Source: Acholeplasmataceae bacterium (GTDB lineage Bacteria; Bacillota; Negativicutes; Acidaminococcales; Acidaminococcaceae). From it: a stretch of DNA of 6,950 nucleotides. This document shows positions 5,741 through 6,950 of the stretch, piece by piece. A program made the translations under genes and the position numbers. Every line of letters starts with the position of its first letter. The first letter of the stretch is position 1. Where the stretch lies: NCBI GenBank assembly GCA_012744295.1, contig JAAYIB010000168.1:1-6950 (forward strand). The letters run 5' to 3'. The notes beneath the pieces were generated by a model. It had not been told where the DNA came from and did not search any database. It saw only the letters and a program-made list of their open reading frames with translations.

Positions 5741-5749
5741 CTCTGTTTA

Positions 5750-6950
5750 TCATTGTCGCAAAAGGCTGAGAAATTCCGACTCGTCAAGCACGGCCACCCC
5801 GAGTTCTTCAGCCTTTTTAAGCTTGCTTCCCGCCTCCGCACCTGCAACGACATAATCGGTGCGCTTGCTCACAGAGCCGGAAACCTTGGCGCCCGCCTCC
5901 TGTGCCATCGCCTGCGCGCTGGCCCTGTCCAGGTTGGGCATGGTACCGGTAAAGACAATGGTTTTGCCGTAAAGCCGACTTGCGGCATCCGCTGCCTGCG
6001 CTTTCTGCAGCGTAAGGTTCAGCCCCAGCTTGCCTAATCTTTCGAGCAAATCCTGATTTGCAGGCAAAGACAGGTAACTCACTACGCTTTCGGCAATTTT
6101 CGGGCCTATGTCCTTGATTGAGCCGAGTTCTTCGGTGCTTGCCCGGCGAAGGCTGTCAATACTTTTAAACTCAATTGCCAGGATTCTTGCGACCTTCGCC
6201 CCTACGTGCCTGATGCCGAGCGCAAAAAGCAGCTTGTCAAAATCCTGGTTTTTGCTCTCTGCGATTGCAGAAAGGAGATTTTCCGCGGATTTCTCACCCA
6301 TCCGCTCCAATTCCGTCAGTTGTTCCTTCCTAAGAAGATACAGGTCGGCCGGATCCTTTACGAGTTCCGCCGCAATCAGCTGATTAATGACCGCGGGGCC
6401 GCATCCGTCTATGTTCATGGCGTCACGTGACACAAAATGAATCAGGCCTTCCCTTCCCAATGCCGGGCAGTGCGGGTTCGTGCAGCGGCTTGCGGCCTCA
6501 CCGGCTTTTCTGACAACCGGCCAGTCGCACTCAGGGCAGGACAGCGGCATTTTAAACTCTTTTTCGCTGCCTCTTCTTTTTTCAAAAACAACCCGTAATA
6601 CTTCGGGTATTATTTCGCCGGCCTTGTTGATTACTACCCGGTCGCCAATTCTTATGTCTTTTTCTCTGATGAAGTCTTCGTTGTGCAAAGTTGCACGGCT
6701 GACAGTACTGCCGGAAAGCCTTACCGGTTTCAGTATCGCAGTCGGCGTAAGCACCCCGGTGCGCCCGACCTGCAGAATTATGTCTTCCAATATGGTTTCA
6801 GCCTGTTCGGGTGGGAACTTAAAAGCCACAGCCCAGCGCGGGTCCTTGCCCGTTGACCCCAGAAGCTCCTGCTGCCAGACCTCATCCACCTTGATTACGA
6901 CGCCGTCTGTATCATAAGGAAGAACCGTCTTCAATTTTTCATGCTTTTTA
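5750..6950 (-). CDS. ligA: NAD+-dependent DNA ligase LigA, C-terminal part (runs off right edge)
   Basis: LigA seals nicks in duplex DNA using NAD+ and serves replication and repair. About 400 residues are visible. The 5' end, with the Ia domain and the adenylated-lysine motif KxDG, lies beyond 6950, so roughly 270 residues are missing for a usual length near 670. In order one sees the end of the nucleotidyltransferase domain, with motif IV DGVVIKVD and the KDPRWAVAFKFPPEQ block. The OB fold follows, with GRTGVLTPTA and SRATLHNEDFI. Next is a Cys4 zinc finger (CPEC then CTNPHC, near 6466-6538), helix-hairpin-helix repeats with MGEKSAENLL and LGIRHVGAKVA, and a C-terminal BRCT domain with GKTIVFTGTM. 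In-frame codons continue upstream of the TTG at 6934, so that triplet is an internal leucine, not a start. An intrinsic terminator follows the stop. No residue appears damaged. Confidence 0.97.
   Translation of the reverse strand, partial: KKHEKLKTVLPYDTDGVVIKVDEVWQQELLGSTGKDPRWAVAFKFPPEQAETILEDIILQVGRTGVLTPTAILKPVRLSGSTVSRATLHNEDFIREKDIRIGDRVVINKAGEIIPEVLRVVFEKRRGSEKEFKMPLSCPECDWPVVRKAGEAASRCTNPHCPALGREGLIHFVSRDAMNIDGCGPAVINQLIAAELVKDPADLYLLRKEQLTELERMGEKSAENLLSAIAESKNQDFDKLLFALGIRHVGAKVARILAIEFKSIDSLRRASTEELGSIKDIGPKIAESVVSYLSLPANQDLLERLGKLGLNLTLQKAQAADAASRLYGKTIVFTGTMPNLDRASAQAMAQEAGAKVSGSVSKRTDYVVAGAEAGSKLKKAEELGVAVLDESEFLSLLRQ

Noticed and set aside
5633..5749. T-box or other large riboswitch ahead of gatC
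   Set aside because: The leader is only about 67 bases, with no T-box-like conserved sequence and no terminator hairpin before the gene.
6932..6934. TTG as the start of ligA
   Set aside because: Sense codons continue upstream to the window edge, and the catalytic N-terminal part of LigA must lie beyond it.

Overview
The window carries chromosomal DNA of a low- to mid-GC bacterium, most likely a Firmicute. GatCAB amidotransferase sits beside NAD+-dependent ligase LigA, Shine-Dalgarno sites are strong and purine-rich, GTG and TTG starts are used, and intrinsic terminators end in T-runs. A TupA-like ATP-grasp gene and a hexapeptide acetyltransferase suggest surface-polymer chemistry. I lean towards a diderm Firmicute (Negativicutes), but this is an impression and not proven by the sequence.

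Layout, left to right. Positions 37-939 (+) hold a TupA-like ATP-grasp gene. It converges on a 101-residue, two-helix DUF898-like membrane protein (1038-1343, -), with a 20-bp bidirectional terminator between them. Next is an AT-rich O-acetyltransferase of the left-handed beta-helix type (1442-1972, -), with a promoter at about 2035-2043. Positions 1973-2426 contain no intact gene. They hold a terminator-like hairpin, a perfect inverted repeat and two open but broken or startless frames on opposite strands. The rest is housekeeping on the minus strand: gatB (2427-3866), gatA (3869-5332), gatC (5345-5632), and the C-terminal part of ligA (5750 to beyond the right edge).

GatC, GatA and GatB together form the amidotransferase that converts mischarged Glu-tRNA(Gln) and/or Asp-tRNA(Asn) to the correct aminoacyl-tRNA. 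The order gatC-gatA-gatB, gaps of 12 and 2 bases, and ribosome sites inside the preceding gene point to one translationally coupled operon. It appears to have its own extended -10 promoter, placed directly behind the ligA terminator. The ATP-grasp and acetyltransferase genes could both modify a cell-surface glycan, but they are on opposite strands and no polymer locus is visible.

I found no convincing undescribed system. The best items for a second look are the exact 50-residue internal duplication in the small membrane protein, the foreign-looking acetyltransferase with a poorly spaced start codon, and the decayed stretch downstream of gatB, where a ribosome site and ATG are followed by an amber codon and then 69 open codons.
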